Shown here one piece after another: positions 50,340 to 63,000 of a DNA stretch of 64,000 bases (positions are counted from its first letter, which is position 1; each line of letters opens with the position of its first letter). The stretch lies in assembly GCA_963682175.1 (NCBI GenBank), contig OY821786.1, positions 31,737,501-31,801,500 on the forward strand. Reading direction: 5' to 3'. The notes beneath the pieces are model-generated. The model worked only from the letters and a program-made list of their open reading frames with translations, did no database searches and was not told the origin of the DNA. This DNA is from Triglochin maritima. Taxonomy: Eukaryota; Streptophyta; Magnoliopsida; Alismatales; Juncaginaceae. A program made the position numbers and the translations under genes.

Positions 50340-50934
50340 GGAATTTGATGCAAAAAAAGATGCAGAATTCCACTCATTTTTTGAAAAATCAGAATTGGAT
50401 AGGTACTTGGAGGAGAAGAGACTTGATAGGCAAATTGATCTTGACATTCTTGCATATTGGAAATCTACTCAGTATAGATTTCCAAATCTTGCTCTTATGG
50501 CTAGAGATATATTGTCTATTCCTGTATCTACAGTTGCTTCCGAATCTGTTTTTAGCATTGCAGGGAAAGTCATAGATGAAGAACGAAGCTCTTTGTCGCA
50601 TGAATCTGTTGAAAGTCTACTTTGTTCAAGAGATTGGGCATCGAATGAAACAGGTAAATTAAATAGATCGTGTACTTTCAAAATCATCATAATACTTAAC
50701 ATTGCTTGGATTTTAAATGGTTCTATGGTTCAACTTGTAGGAATTGTGGGAGTACCTATACCCTCAGGGTCGTCACTAGACGACCTTACAGAGGATATTG
50801 TAGGGCTCACAATCAATGAGAACTTAGTGCGAAATGAGTCGATTATATTACAAGGTTCAACTAGCACCCCTACTCCTACATCAAGATCTGAAGGTACTTT
50901 AACCGTTTTCAATTATTGTTTTGAAATATTGTAA
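50340..50934 (+). pseudogene. hAT transposase C-terminal dimerisation region
   Basis: After an acceptor ATGTAG the frame reads EFDAKKDAEFHSFFEKSELD, RYLEEKRLDRQIDLDILAYW, YRFPNLALMARDILSIPVST and VASESVFSIAGKVIDEERSS, ending SLLCSRDWASNETG at about 50650. This is the conserved hAT C-terminal domain (Dimer_Tnp_hAT), including the RDxLxIPxSTVASExxFS signature. A donor GTAAAT follows, then a possible last exon beginning GIVGVPIPSGSS at about 50742. The BED zinc finger and the catalytic RNase-H-like core were not found upstream in the element, so no active transposase is encoded. Confidence 0.85.
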
Positions 50935-51613
50935 TATACATGCATTGATGCTTATGTCTTGTTTACTTTTTTTTGATCCTTCATCAAGTAATGTTGGGAA
51001 TACGTAGAGGTTGGAGAATAACATATGAAGCTACTTACGGTATGGAAGACATGAAGAAACAAAGTTGAAAGTAGGAGTGTTGGAAGGAAAATGAACTTGA
51101 CGTCTTGAACTATTATGTTTTTTGCGTATATTATTGGACCATTATTTGTTGTGAAACTATTTATTTGAAGCTTTGAACTAGAGTAAACTAGTATTATACT
51201 ATAATGTCATTGTATTTGTTTGGTTTATTTGGTATTTTCCAGAAATTCTACAGTTTCGTGTTTATCGTGTAATCGTGTCTTTATCGTGTCTATTATTATA
51301 TACAGGTATCATCATGGTTATTCGTGTATACATATATTATCGTGTATGTAGGTTGTTATCGTGTATGTAGGTACTTATCGTGTATACAGGTACTACTCGT
51401 GCTCATTCGGGTATTATCGTGTATCGTGTTACACGACCCGATTAGAATTCGTGTACAAATTGTGTCGTATTCGTGTATACACGACAATTACCGTGTCTGG
51501 GTTCGTGTACACAATTTCTTATCGTGTCGGGTTCGTGTATACCCAATACCTGTTAGCATCCGACCATACACGACACGATAAGACACGATCCGATTGGCAG
51601 GCCTAGATATGTC

Positions 51614-53076
51614 CAATCCAAAGGCAATACCCGAAATGCCATCATACAGATTTTCTTATTCCAAAACTTTTGCATGTTATAATCATTCTATTAAATAAAA
51701 AAATGTATTAAAAAACTATATGTGATCTAAAAACTATATATATTAAAAAATCAATATCATGTTGAACTTTTGTATTTTCTCTCATTCGAACTGTATCCTT
51801 CAAAACACACATGAATATTCTACCTGCATACTTTTTCCCAACAAAATTATAGGAAAAATGATGAATTACATCAAAAGATCAGAAGCAGTACGGTCCAAAA
51901 GTCGAAATTATTACAACTACAGTGACTAGAACTGCTCAAAGCACACACACTCCAACTTCAAAATTCCACATTTATATCCGCGTTGCCTCCTCTCATTTTC
52001 AAAGAATTTGTCATGTTTGGATCAATCTTCAGCAGAGTTTCAGCTCCGGGGTAGTAGAGGAGCTGCACCAACCAAACGGACACCTAGTCTCTCCCCATCT
52101 CTTGCTTTTCGATTTCACTGGTGTGGGACTAAACCTTTCCCTAAGGCCTCCCTCCATCCAATCCCTTATCATGCATGCTTCAATATTCGAAGCTAACGTG
52201 GGTATGTACAGATTGCGTTGACTTTCTAGGCCTTTGTTGATAGTGGAGCACAAATTGCACGGTCCAGAAACATTGTTGTCAGAAGTCGGGTACACGAAGG
52301 CCTAGAATAACGTGTTTAAGTTTTGTTTTATTATATTCAAATTAATTATGACAATATTTATAGCTTAGTGCAAGAAACACATACCTGTTGCCGGAAGGAG
52401 AAAATTATCAAAATTAAAAGGCTATGGACAAGCAAAGATTTTGATGTAAGCAATTTATGTTAGAGATTGATCTACTTGGTTAGGCATCCAACTCTAATTG
52501 GATAAAGTAATCAGGTCTTGAGTAAGAATCGAACGAGCATCGAGTAAGCGGGATATCCTCGTGCTCAGCTCGTTTAGTTCGTTAATTGAATTTCTTTGTT
52601 CGTGTTTGACTTGTTACTAATTATTTTGAGTCATGATCCGAACAAAATTGAACGATCTACCGATCTCAAGCATAAGTTGACAGCCTAATTAGAAAGAAAT
52701 ATAAATTCATGAGAGTCATATATTGCTTGCATTCTTCTGATTAATTACTTTTCGCATCTCAACTAACAAAGCTTTCAGACCAAGCTCAATATATGATTTA
52801 CACACATATATATGACCTTACGTGGATAAATAGCCGATGATTCTTTTTATTTAATTTTTTTGTAGTTTTCGGTTAACCCTAACTCATGTGTCTTCTTGTT
52901 GTTATTAGTAGCTCTCACGTCTACACACATCATGATTCATCACATCACCTACTTCAGTTTCAAAGTGTATACAATGTTTGTTGTGATTTTCGTCTTATTT
53001 TATTTTGAGGAAAGTAATATAATCAAATTAACTTTTGCTTTCAGAATTTTTAGTATGTACCAACTTAGACAAGTAG
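51614..53076. other. Intergenic DNA, no gene recognised
   Basis: Chance open frames on both strands at 51922-52295 overlap each other and show no conserved motif. No repeat ends were paired here. Confidence 0.5.
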
Positions 53077-53081
53077 CTTTT

Positions 53082-55193
53082 TGTTAGACCCTAACCTTTA
53101 AAGTTACTGTTGGAGGAGAGAGAAGTGATGGGTGTGAGGTAGGGGGCGGATCACTGTGGCTTTGGGCTTGGGTAGGGAGGAAACCAACGTTTCCTCTCCA
53201 TCTTATCCATTTTCCTTCCCTCCATCTCATTTTCCTCCTTCACTTCATCTCTCTCACTTTCTCCTTCCTTGTCCGGCGATCCAGAGAGCGTGGCGGCGAC
53301 TCCGGCGCATGGAGGCGAGCGTGGAGTCGAGGACGCGAGCGGGAGGCGTGTGTGACCGGAGGTTGCGGTCGGCGGACGACGTTGAGCAAACTCGGGCGTG
53401 CTCCGTCTTCATCTCGAGGTATGACGGCTTTCTAGTATGTTTTTGTTGTTCCCCACGTTTGTGGGAAGTTGTGGTCGGTCGTGGGAGGTCGGAGACCTCG
53501 TCGGCGACGAGATACGGCGTAAAATCCTTGGTTGGCACAAGGTTGTTGTCGACCAACGGTCGACCGGTGCCTTCGGGCGATCGACTGGTTTTACCTTTTT
53601 GCCCGACTTTAACCAACATCGGTCGAACGATGTCATTGTGGCGGTCGACCGATTGCTTATGTGTTGGTGGGTTGGAGGCCTACTGTCGGTTTTCGGTCGA
53701 CCGTCCCTTGTTTTGGGATCGACCATAACTTAAGTGTACTTGATATTTATGCATGTTGTTCGACCGATTTATGTATATTGTTCGACTGTTACATGACGTA
53801 GACTATTAGGATGACCCTGGTAGTTTTCGGTCGGCCGGGACCCCTGAGTCGGTCGACCGAATAGACTTGTGGATTTTGACCGACTCTGGATTTTGACCTC
53901 GTGTTCGGTCGACAGGTTTTAGACTATTGTTCGACCGTCTGGACTTAAGTGACGCGCAGAATAGTTCGACCGTTGTGGACTTTCGGTCGACCGAACCTAT
54001 TGGGGACGGTCGACCGTTTGTGCGTAGAACTAAATTCCTGGTCTTTGTGTTTGTGTCAACTCTGTCCACGAAAACTCGTGTCCTCGCTTAGAGCGTAAGC
54101 CGAGAGGTGACGGCAGTCACGTGCTCGTGTCGCCCAGGGACCTTCGTGTGGAAGAGTGTGGATGCTTGTGTCGCACCACCTCCGTGTTGGATCGTGGTGT
54201 GACGTGTTGTTGCCTTACTCTCTGTTGAGTAGCAGACCTAAGGGATCGCGGATCCCAATGCGTGTGACGCATGGCTCGTGGAGCATGATGACCCTGCAGA
54301 CTACGGTCTGGACCCGTCCGATATTGTGGCGGACGTATGTTGTACCGCCGAGGTTGTGCCGGCGATGTCGTCGAGGTTTTTGCCGGCGATGATGGTGCCG
54401 ACGATGTTCCGGCTTGTGGTTGTGTCGTCCGATGTTGTGTCGGACGTATGTTGTACCGTCGATGTTGTGTCGGCGATGCCGCTGATGTTGTGTCAGTGAT
54501 GATCCCCGATTGGGCACCTATCCTGGGATGTTGACCGACCGGGCTACGACTCCGTCGAAGGTGGTGTAGACCATGTGGTTCTTTGCGCGGAAGTGCGGAT
54601 GCTCCTCACCAATCCCTTAGGCTCGTGTAGTCGCGTGTGGAGGGACGCGTTACGTACTGTCCGTAAGACCGTATGTGCCTATGGTAGGTTTCCGAGGGAG
54701 ACCCGTTGTTGTTGCTGGACTGATGTCCTTGTGGACCCTGTTGAGGGTCGTTGTTGTTGTTGGACTGAGGTCCCATTTACCCTTGGAGGGATTTGAGACA
54801 TTGCAGATGTGATATGACATGCTACTAGTATGATAGATTCATTTACCGTACTATTGCATGCATATAGGTGAGCTTGACATACGGGGTTTCGTAATGGGAA
54901 ACTCAGACATCGTTGTTTGATTCATGTTTCAGGACCGCAGTAGGTTCCGTCGGGTAGTGACAGCGAGCGCACACATTTTGGGGTCAGGATCCTCATCGGA
55001 CTCTTCGAGGTCGTCGTGATTGCTTTACTTGTCTTTTCATTGTATTTTTGTAATCACGTCTTTTGACAAACTCTGTTGTATTATTGGTGCACCGACTGTT
55101 GACTTATCTGAGTAACATTCTCGTTGATGAGTTTATTCTGATAATCTCTTGATTGTTTAATTTTTTAAATTTCCGTCGTTTCGGGATGTTACA
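53082..55193 (+). mobile_element. Solo LTR, 2.1 kb, with 5-bp TSD; relative of 27799-30249
   Basis: It begins TGTTAGACCCTAACC and ends CGGGATGTTACA. CTTTT flanks both ends (53077-53081, 55194-55198). Homology to 27799-30249 in opposite orientation is clear at GGAGGTCGGAGACCTCG, in the palindrome array and at the 3' end. The array of GGTCGACCG spans 53560-54030 (six exact copies and many variants). Near 54330-54500, units of about 24-30 bases with GTTGTGTCGGCGATG recur. No internal region. Confidence 0.9.
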
Positions 55194-55198
55194 CTTTT

Positions 55199-57095
55199 TG
55201 TCAAGGAATTGAAGGAAAAAAAGTCATTCTTGACAACTAAATAATAGTTTATGAAAGCCTCGGTGGATTGTCATAAAAATTGAATAATTTAGTTTTTTTT
55301 CTTGAAATCAACTTGATTAAAAGGATTTTCATTAAGGTGAATCAAGAACCAAAAACATCCTGAAAGAGTGAAATAAAAAAAAGCTTAACTTCTTCTTAAG
55401 ACATTTGATTCTTATGCTTGGAATGGCAGTAGGCTATCACATTTAATCATATGTATGGCTTTTACATATTTAATTAATTTTAAAATTTTGCTCGCAAACT
55501 AAACCTTTTGTTTTTGTAAGATCACGAAGGTTGTGTTTGGATACGCTATCTATCTATCTAAACTCTTATGTTACTTCATTATTTTCATATCTTGGATTTG
55601 AAAATGATATTTGTAGATACTTTGTTTGAATGGACATGTCAATTTAAAACAATGTCATCTAAAACACGTCTGAATAACATACTTGTACTGTTCTACATCC
55701 TTAGAAAAATAATAATACAATACTAAAACCACCACATCAAGATTCTTCTTGAACTTCTTTTTTGGGGTACTATTATCGAATCGAAAACACAAATAAATAA
55801 TGAAACATTTTTAGAGAACAACTTCTCGATGACTCTAGTTAGAGTGACACCAAAATCCAACTAGCTAGAGTGACACCAAAATACTTAACATGAGTTGAGA
55901 GTCAAGCCTCCATCTCACCTTCTCCCTGTATAAGAGTTTTTTTTTTGTGACATTCTAAAATTAGGATTTTTTGACAAGAAAATATCGTGAAAAATAAAAT
56001 GACAAATATAAAATTTTCTCCTTCGAAAATGAATATAGAAATTCTTGTTTGACAACAATTACCAACACTAGACTTTGGAACACCTCGGGTGAGAGTAATA
56101 TATTTTACATTAAATACGGGTTTATATGATAAATGAAATTAGATGATGTTTGTAAAAGTATTTTGTATTTTTTTCCATTAAATCCTAACATGTAACCTAC
56201 AAATATCTTGCAAGTTTAAATTTCGGATAAGCAAAGAATCAGACTAATTTGGAAACAAATATCTGAAAATTGCTAGACATGTCAAGCTCAATCACCAAAC
56301 TAATTAACATGGAAATTCATTCAGATACGGTGCGTTTGGATGGTTAACAAATGAACCCAGTTTTTGATTCCAAACAGTTTTTTTTTGGAACATCCAAATA
56401 AAAAATGTGAGATCCCTTTTTTATAAAAAAAATTGTCATGTTTTAGACATATAATACTGGAATTCAAAAGCTGAGGAAGTTAACTTTTCCAGTTTTTAGA
56501 TGAAGCACATGTAAAATGTTTTTTCTTGGAACATGTAAAAGGTTTGTTGTTCAAACATCGTTTGGTGTATAATTACATGTATTGCAACTTGATTTTTGAC
56601 TATTACTTTCAATTTTATTTGATTATTTCATTAAATGACTTTGTTACAAACCCCACATCTAACCTAAAATGAAATCGAACTCCCATTCACACCAACCGGA
56701 AATCCACCAATTTTTCCAACAAATCGACTCCTCGCCACCGTCATCGCTGACCGCGGGAGAAGGATGATGAAAAATGACACAGATGAGAGTAGGATGATGA
56801 AAAATAAAATGGTGTTTTATTGGTGAGAGACTTGGAGCGAAGAAATTAATGTGTTTTTTGATTGGGATTAGACATTCAAAAATTGAATTATAATTTTGAC
56901 ATTCAAACAGTCAGAATGCAAACCGTCAAAAATCAAATTAAAAACCCTACTAAAGAACCCACCAATAATCTTACGTCGTGATGACAACTTAATCGGATCC
57001 TTAACCGGATCCGACGACCTTAACCACTCAATAAGTACACACCAACAAAATATCAACGGAGGGAGAGAGGGAAGACCCAAAAAAAAAGGCGTGTA
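55199..57095. other. Intergenic DNA and SEC62 promoter region
   Basis: AT-rich, with GTGTTTGGAT-type strings at 55531 and 56335 reminiscent of MITE ends, but no pair with TSD was established. The SEC62 5' untranslated region lies in its last part. No other gene recognised. Confidence 0.5.
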
Positions 57096-60000
57096 ATGAA
57101 GAAATCCGGAACAGAGAAGAAGAGAGTTCGGCGTGGTGCGACCCAACACGGCTCCAGAGATATCGCCGATCCAAATCCTTCCAAGGTTTCCCCAAATCCC
57201 CTCTTCTCTCCTTTTCCGCCTCGATTTTGGTGCTCTTTTAACCCTTTTTTAGGTTTTTTGGTCGGATCTCAGGATTTCTCGAGATGAAAACGGTTCTTTT
57301 CACCCAAGATGGGGTTTTTATGGGGTTTTTGCCCGATTGGGGTTTTGGGTCGTCGAGGGTTTGAGTGTTGAGGGGTTGGATTTGGGGGTTTGGGTTGGTT
57401 TTGGTCTCAAGATGGGATTTGTAAGGGGTTTCGAGGCGATTGGGGTTTTGGGGTTTTATTGGTTTTGGTGTTTGAAGTTGTGTTTTTGTTGGAGTTTGTG
57501 GTGTGGTAGAGAAAAGGTGATGGATTTTGGAGGTGTTTGACTTTTGTTTTGGATGTTTGCGGATTGGAAGTTGTGTTTTGGTGAATTTGGGTCGTTGACT
57601 TGGACATGTCTCGAGAAAGGTAACAGTTTGGAGGTGTTTTTGTTGTGGATTTTTGCAGAACTAAAAGTTGTGTGTTTGTGGAATATGTGGCGTTTTGGGA
57701 TTATTGATTTGGATTTTGAAAATATTTGACTTTGGTGGTGAGTGTCTTTAGGGAATTAGGATTTGTTTGTTGTGGTTGTGTTGTTGGTAAGTTGTGTCTT
57801 TGTGGTGTTTTTGGTGATTGGGTTGTCAGTTCGGAGATGAATTAAGAGAGGTAGCAGCTCTAGTGATGTCTGACTTTTGTTGTTAATTCGAACATGGACC
57901 GAGAAAGTGGTGTTTGACTTTGGTGGATCGTGTTTGGGGGACTACTTACCATTTGGGAGCTGAAAGTGTTGATCTTGTAATGGGAATATGATTCTTTTGT
58001 TACTTATTTTGTGGGGGAAGTGGGGCTATTTCAGAGTTTTAATGTGTCTTGGTGAATTGGGGTAGCGAATTTAGACATGGACAAAAGTTGTGCCCCTGGA
58101 CATGTTTGACTTTGGTGTTTAGTATGTGGACAATTTGCATTTTGTAAGTTGGAAGTGTTGTTCTTGTTGTAATAATACGATACTCCTTGTTTTTATTATT
58201 ACGCCGTTGGGAAATTGGCATTAGGGGGTTGGAAATGTTGAAAATTTGGACTGGGTTCTTATATGTTTTTACGATTATGCTGTTGGAAGTTGGGTACTTA
58301 ATTATTGAGGTTGTATTTCTGGGATTTTGGGTTGTGAATTGGAAAGTAGGGTAGGTGCCACCTACAGACTTGTTTGATTCTGCTGGTGCAGGATCAGTTG
58401 ATAACATCTTTAGACTTCAAAGTGTTCATCTGGTCATAGGGAATGATTCTCTACATGTTCTAGATGGTGTTATGAACTTATGATGCATGATTGGTGTCCT
58501 TGTGTTACATGAAGTATTAGATCTTGCCTGCAACTGTGAATGTGTGATACCACCACTTCAGCTGATTGAGAAATTATGCTATCGTGAACTCTTAATCCCA
58601 TCATAGAAAGTTATCTAATCCTATCAGGGTGGTTTGGTTGTGCTGTTGGTGTGTTCTTCTGAAATTATTAGTTTTTTGGTTGTGCATCTTAATTTTTCAT
58701 TCTCTCGAGAATACCACTTGAGCTATTTTATCTTGTTGTTTTTCTTAAATGGAACATAAAGGTCAATATCTGGCCCATTTAATTATCTTTTTGAAGTTAT
58801 CTTGGTCATTCGACGTTGAACTTTGTACCATGGTTTCTATTGGTTGATGACAAAATACAAATATTTAGATATTTCTATGTGAGGAAAAGAGAGCTAAGTT
58901 ATTGAGCTTGCCTGTATTTTGGTAAGTTAAATTTGACTAAAGATTTATTTGGTTGCATGTAAGCCTTCGAATAACATAAAAAAAACTTGGCCCTGAACAG
59001 TGAGCTATCCAACATCAACATATGAACCTGTCTTTTAATATTGTAGGGACTAAACATTCTTATTTACTACATCAAAAATATTGAATGTTTTGTTTTACTT
59101 TTGCTGGTGTGGAAGACTAGTTTATCGTTCTTGCAAGAACTCTTCTAGAGATGCTCATTTTGTGGTTTGACGAAAATCCCGAATCCGCCTCATCTCTGCA
59201 CTACGTTTTGATATAGATATAAGTCTATGTTTCTCATGCACCTTGTTGCATTCTGGCTGCGCAGAAATCTGCTACAGGTGTGGATGTCTTTCAACTTTTT
59301 GCTGAGAAAGTTAGAGACAACAAGCAGCTCGAATCCAGATGGGCTATTTTGCAGGAGGCAAGAATTGAGTACTTCAGAGGGAAGGACTTCGTCTCATTTT
59401 TGAGAAATAATTCAGAGATTAAGGAAATACTACAGTCTGATAAATACTTAGATGTAGAGGATATTGTGAATACTCTTATAAGCAAAAACTTATTGATACG
59501 ATGTGATCGCGTTGTAAAAACTCTTCGGCCTGGAAAGAAAAAGTTGTCTTCGTGGCCTGCTCACTTGGAGGTTCACCCTGTAAGTTTCTCTCAATTAAAA
59601 GATAGTTTTTCTCAGTTACATTACATTTTTTTGTCAGAAGCCCGTAAACTGTCAAAGTTCACTTCCCATCATTATTTTTATTTCTAATAACATGGTCCCC
59701 ATAGTCTGACTTTTAACTTTATGGTCTGTAAACCAAGAATAGGAACTGTGCCCCCAACATAGGAGGTCTACATTCTGAAATTTAGTTAGGAGTAGGATAG
59801 ATAAAGGATAACCCTAGCGCATAAGGCTACTTATACTCTAAAACACAATGGTAAAATGTCAAAAAGTTGGCAAAGTAGAGCTTCGACGAAAGAATAATTG
59901 ATTTAGGTGATAAAAATTGCAAAATTTTAACTAATTAGGATGTGAAATACCAACACTAAACCAAGTAAATGTCAATAGAAGTAATGAGATATAATCAAAA

Positions 60001-63000
60001 GTAAAATACACGGGAGGAGCAACTGAGCTCCCTTACCGTCCGTGCCCAGGATGGGAGCCTTCCTAAAGCTTTGGATAGGATAGGATTGTAGACCTAGTAA
60101 TCATGTCGTTTCGTGTATTTTCGCTTTTTTTTACATCTACAAGTCAAGTTGATCATACACGAACACGACACGAAATAATTTCGTGTACCCTACTAGAGAA
60201 CATGAATACGATCCACTTCATTTCGTGTAAACACAAAACAACAGGAATAAACACGAAAAATTATTATTAATGAGCCAAACCTCAACAAATCGAGCTAGCC
60301 AAAAAAAAATAAGTTGCGAACAGGCAGTTTCTCAAGCAAGAGAGGTAAGCATGAGATTTAGTAGATTGAATGAGTGGGGGTGGTTCTGCTTTTATAGGTG
60401 CAAGTGTCTGATGGATTTACCTCTTGCTCGATGTGGGACTAAAATTTCGTGAGCATTGCAACACTCACTTCAAATAAGGTTATATTGTTTATCATACTTA
60501 ATTATACCGTAATGTGAAGTTATCTCCTTTGATTTGCGGAGGTTACGAAAGTCGTTTCTTTTTGGGTAGTCGCGTGTTCGAACCCCAACACTCTCATCTA
60601 TGGTTTTTAAATTTCTCAAAAATAGGGTCGCTTGGTTGAGGTTCGAACACCTGATGTCATTTATCAATTCAAGTCACTAAACCACTACACCAAGGGACGT
60701 TAATGTCAGGAGTTCAGGTCTTATAATATAATACTAATCGTGTAGTTTCGTGTTACGATATAAAAAACACGAAACCGACACAAAACATATTGTCTCAGAT
60801 GCACGATACGAAAACCCTAAACCCAAACATGATTTTTTCGTGTATCGTGTAAAATTGCCATGCCTATAGGATTGATCTTGATTGTTTACGTATTAAGAAA
60901 AAAACAATACTGCATCTAAACCATCTTTTTTTGATTTAATATAGTGGCCTTTAAGTTTATTTGCTGCTTCGAACTTGTATTATATTATGATGACCATATT
61001 TGTTTGGTATGCAGGATCAATTTTTTTCAGAAAATGATTCCTTTTTTGCCTGGATGTTCATGAAAAGGCGGACCATATGGCAGACTATACTGTCATTTTC
61101 TTGGCCTCTTCTAGCATTAGCAGTGTGCCTGTTCCCTGTTTATCCGTACCGGTGCAAAATTGTAGTGCTTTACACTTGCGCTGGAACGCTGCTATTTATT
61201 ATGAGCATACTTGTGGGTAAGTGTGACGTTCCAAGCTAGTTTTTGCTTCATCGTCACTTCTTAAAAGTTGTAGTTCATATGCTTGGCCAGAGCATATTTT
61301 ATGTTGGTTGTTTTATATGCATTTTGATTGAATATATTGCAAATTACAATTTATTTCTCCTAAGTGTGAGCACGACTTCCTAAAGTCCCTATGGATACAT
61401 TTGGATGCGTCATTTGTAAATTCTAGGCAGTTCTCAAACAATGTGACTATTCCAAAATTTATGAATGCTGTGCTCCGTGTTTATCTTATTATCATGCAGA
61501 TATCTAATTTTACTACTACTCATTGAGCATTTATGTCTTGCAATCATATTGTCCGTCCCTCGCCATGGAATTATTTTCAACCTCTCTTTACTGGTTAGTA
61601 ACTAACAGTGGTTCGTACAAAATCCATTGTCACATCAATTTCATATCCACAGCTGTTTGTTGATTGCCTAAGAGATTTGATCCTTTATGAATTTCTGGAC
61701 CCCTTGTTGGCAAGAATAAAGGCTGACAGTAATTAAGATAAAAATAATAGTTATGATCATTAACTGTGGTAGAGTAGTACCTTGTAGTGAGCTGTAACAT
61801 TTGTTTATTACATTAACCACCATCACTACTTAACAACTTTGTTTTACTTGCAGTGAGGGCCATGATCTTTGGTGCCCTGTGGATCATTCTCGGGAAGTCT
61901 GTCTGGTTCTTCCCTAATATCAATGCAGAAGAAACAACTTTTAGAGAATTGATACGATTCTGGCCTAAGAAAGAAGAAGGAGAACGACCCAAATGGACTA
62001 CGAGGCTTACTTATGCAGTTATCGCTGTGGTTGCTACAATGTTGCTCCGCCATCATGCTCCCAATGAGGCTGCTAGAGCAAGGTGAGTTTACAACTTTTG
62101 CTTATTGAGGATTTTTTCTTCACATTTGATTTATTAGACCAAAATATTTCCTCCAAGTGCAACTACTTTTTCATGTCAATTGTTTTCGACACTTCATTCC
62201 TCCACAAACCATGGATTCTAGTTCTTGATGTTATCCACATCATATCCATGTGGTACTAACTACTTACACTTGCCCAAGAATTATAAGTACATGACTTATA
62301 ATTCATCGACCCTTTTTGGATGATTAAGGGTGTTTCTACTAACATCCTAAGATTCAATACAAAACCAAACAATTACTATATTATTGATATCATTCTATAC
62401 TTTAAATTTATGTAGGCGTACTTTTTTTTCATTTGAATTCATTTGGTAGATACTACGTGTTCGATGACTTTCTCGTGTTTTAACTGCTTAAAATAATGTT
62501 TTTCAATACATAATAATTGTCTATTACGAAGTGGGGGTGTATACTGGTCTACTACCTGGCCGGATCAGCACCTGGGTTCCTGAAATCTGATGAACCAGGG
62601 CCCTGACCCACCAAGTCCGGACAGGACCATGTTGCTTCAGATTTTTATTTTATTTTTTAAGCTAATTATTTTTTGTTAGTAAAAATTACTATTAAAGGTT
62701 AGTTTATTACTTTATTGTTAAAATTTTATCAATTTATTATTTGAGTTTAGTTTATTGTTAGGTTTAGAGTAATTTAGGGTTATTTTACTGTTTAGAAACT
62801 TAATAATAGATCACAAATTCAAAAAAAGAACATATAAAAAAAGCTGTGTTCAGACTGGGATGGAACCTGGATTCCAGAAATTCTCCAGACCTGATCAGAT
62901 TTCCCGGTCTGGACTGGAATTTGTACATGGCTAACTGTAGGGGCCTTGTGTCCTATTTCTACGTAAAAATAGTGTATCCATGTATGCATTTTATATTATA

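Larger units (their letters stand above)
46242..51605 (+). mobile_element. hAT DNA transposon, 5.4 kb, with 8-bp TSD
   Basis: The left end TAGACTTGTCAAAATC and the inverse right end TAGGCCTGCCAATC share the motif seen in the MITE at 16309-16647. GATATGTC flanks both sides (46234-46241, 51606-51613), a perfect 8-bp TSD. Both subterminal regions are rich in ACACGATA/TATCGTGT (46260-46560, 51250-51600). Only the C-terminal part of a transposase is recognisable (50340-50653). A 2.1-kb solo LTR (46691-48786) is nested inside, so the pre-insertion length was about 3.3 kb. It is likely immobile on its own. Confidence 0.93.

Noticed and set aside
52029..52295. 88-residue minus-strand frame overlapping two plus-strand frames
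   Set aside because: No motif, no splice context; mutual overlap fits chance in moderately GC-rich DNA.
60620..60710. Functional tRNA gene
   Set aside because: A and B boxes are present but I could not assign the acceptor stem and anticodon arm; a SINE head is the better reading.
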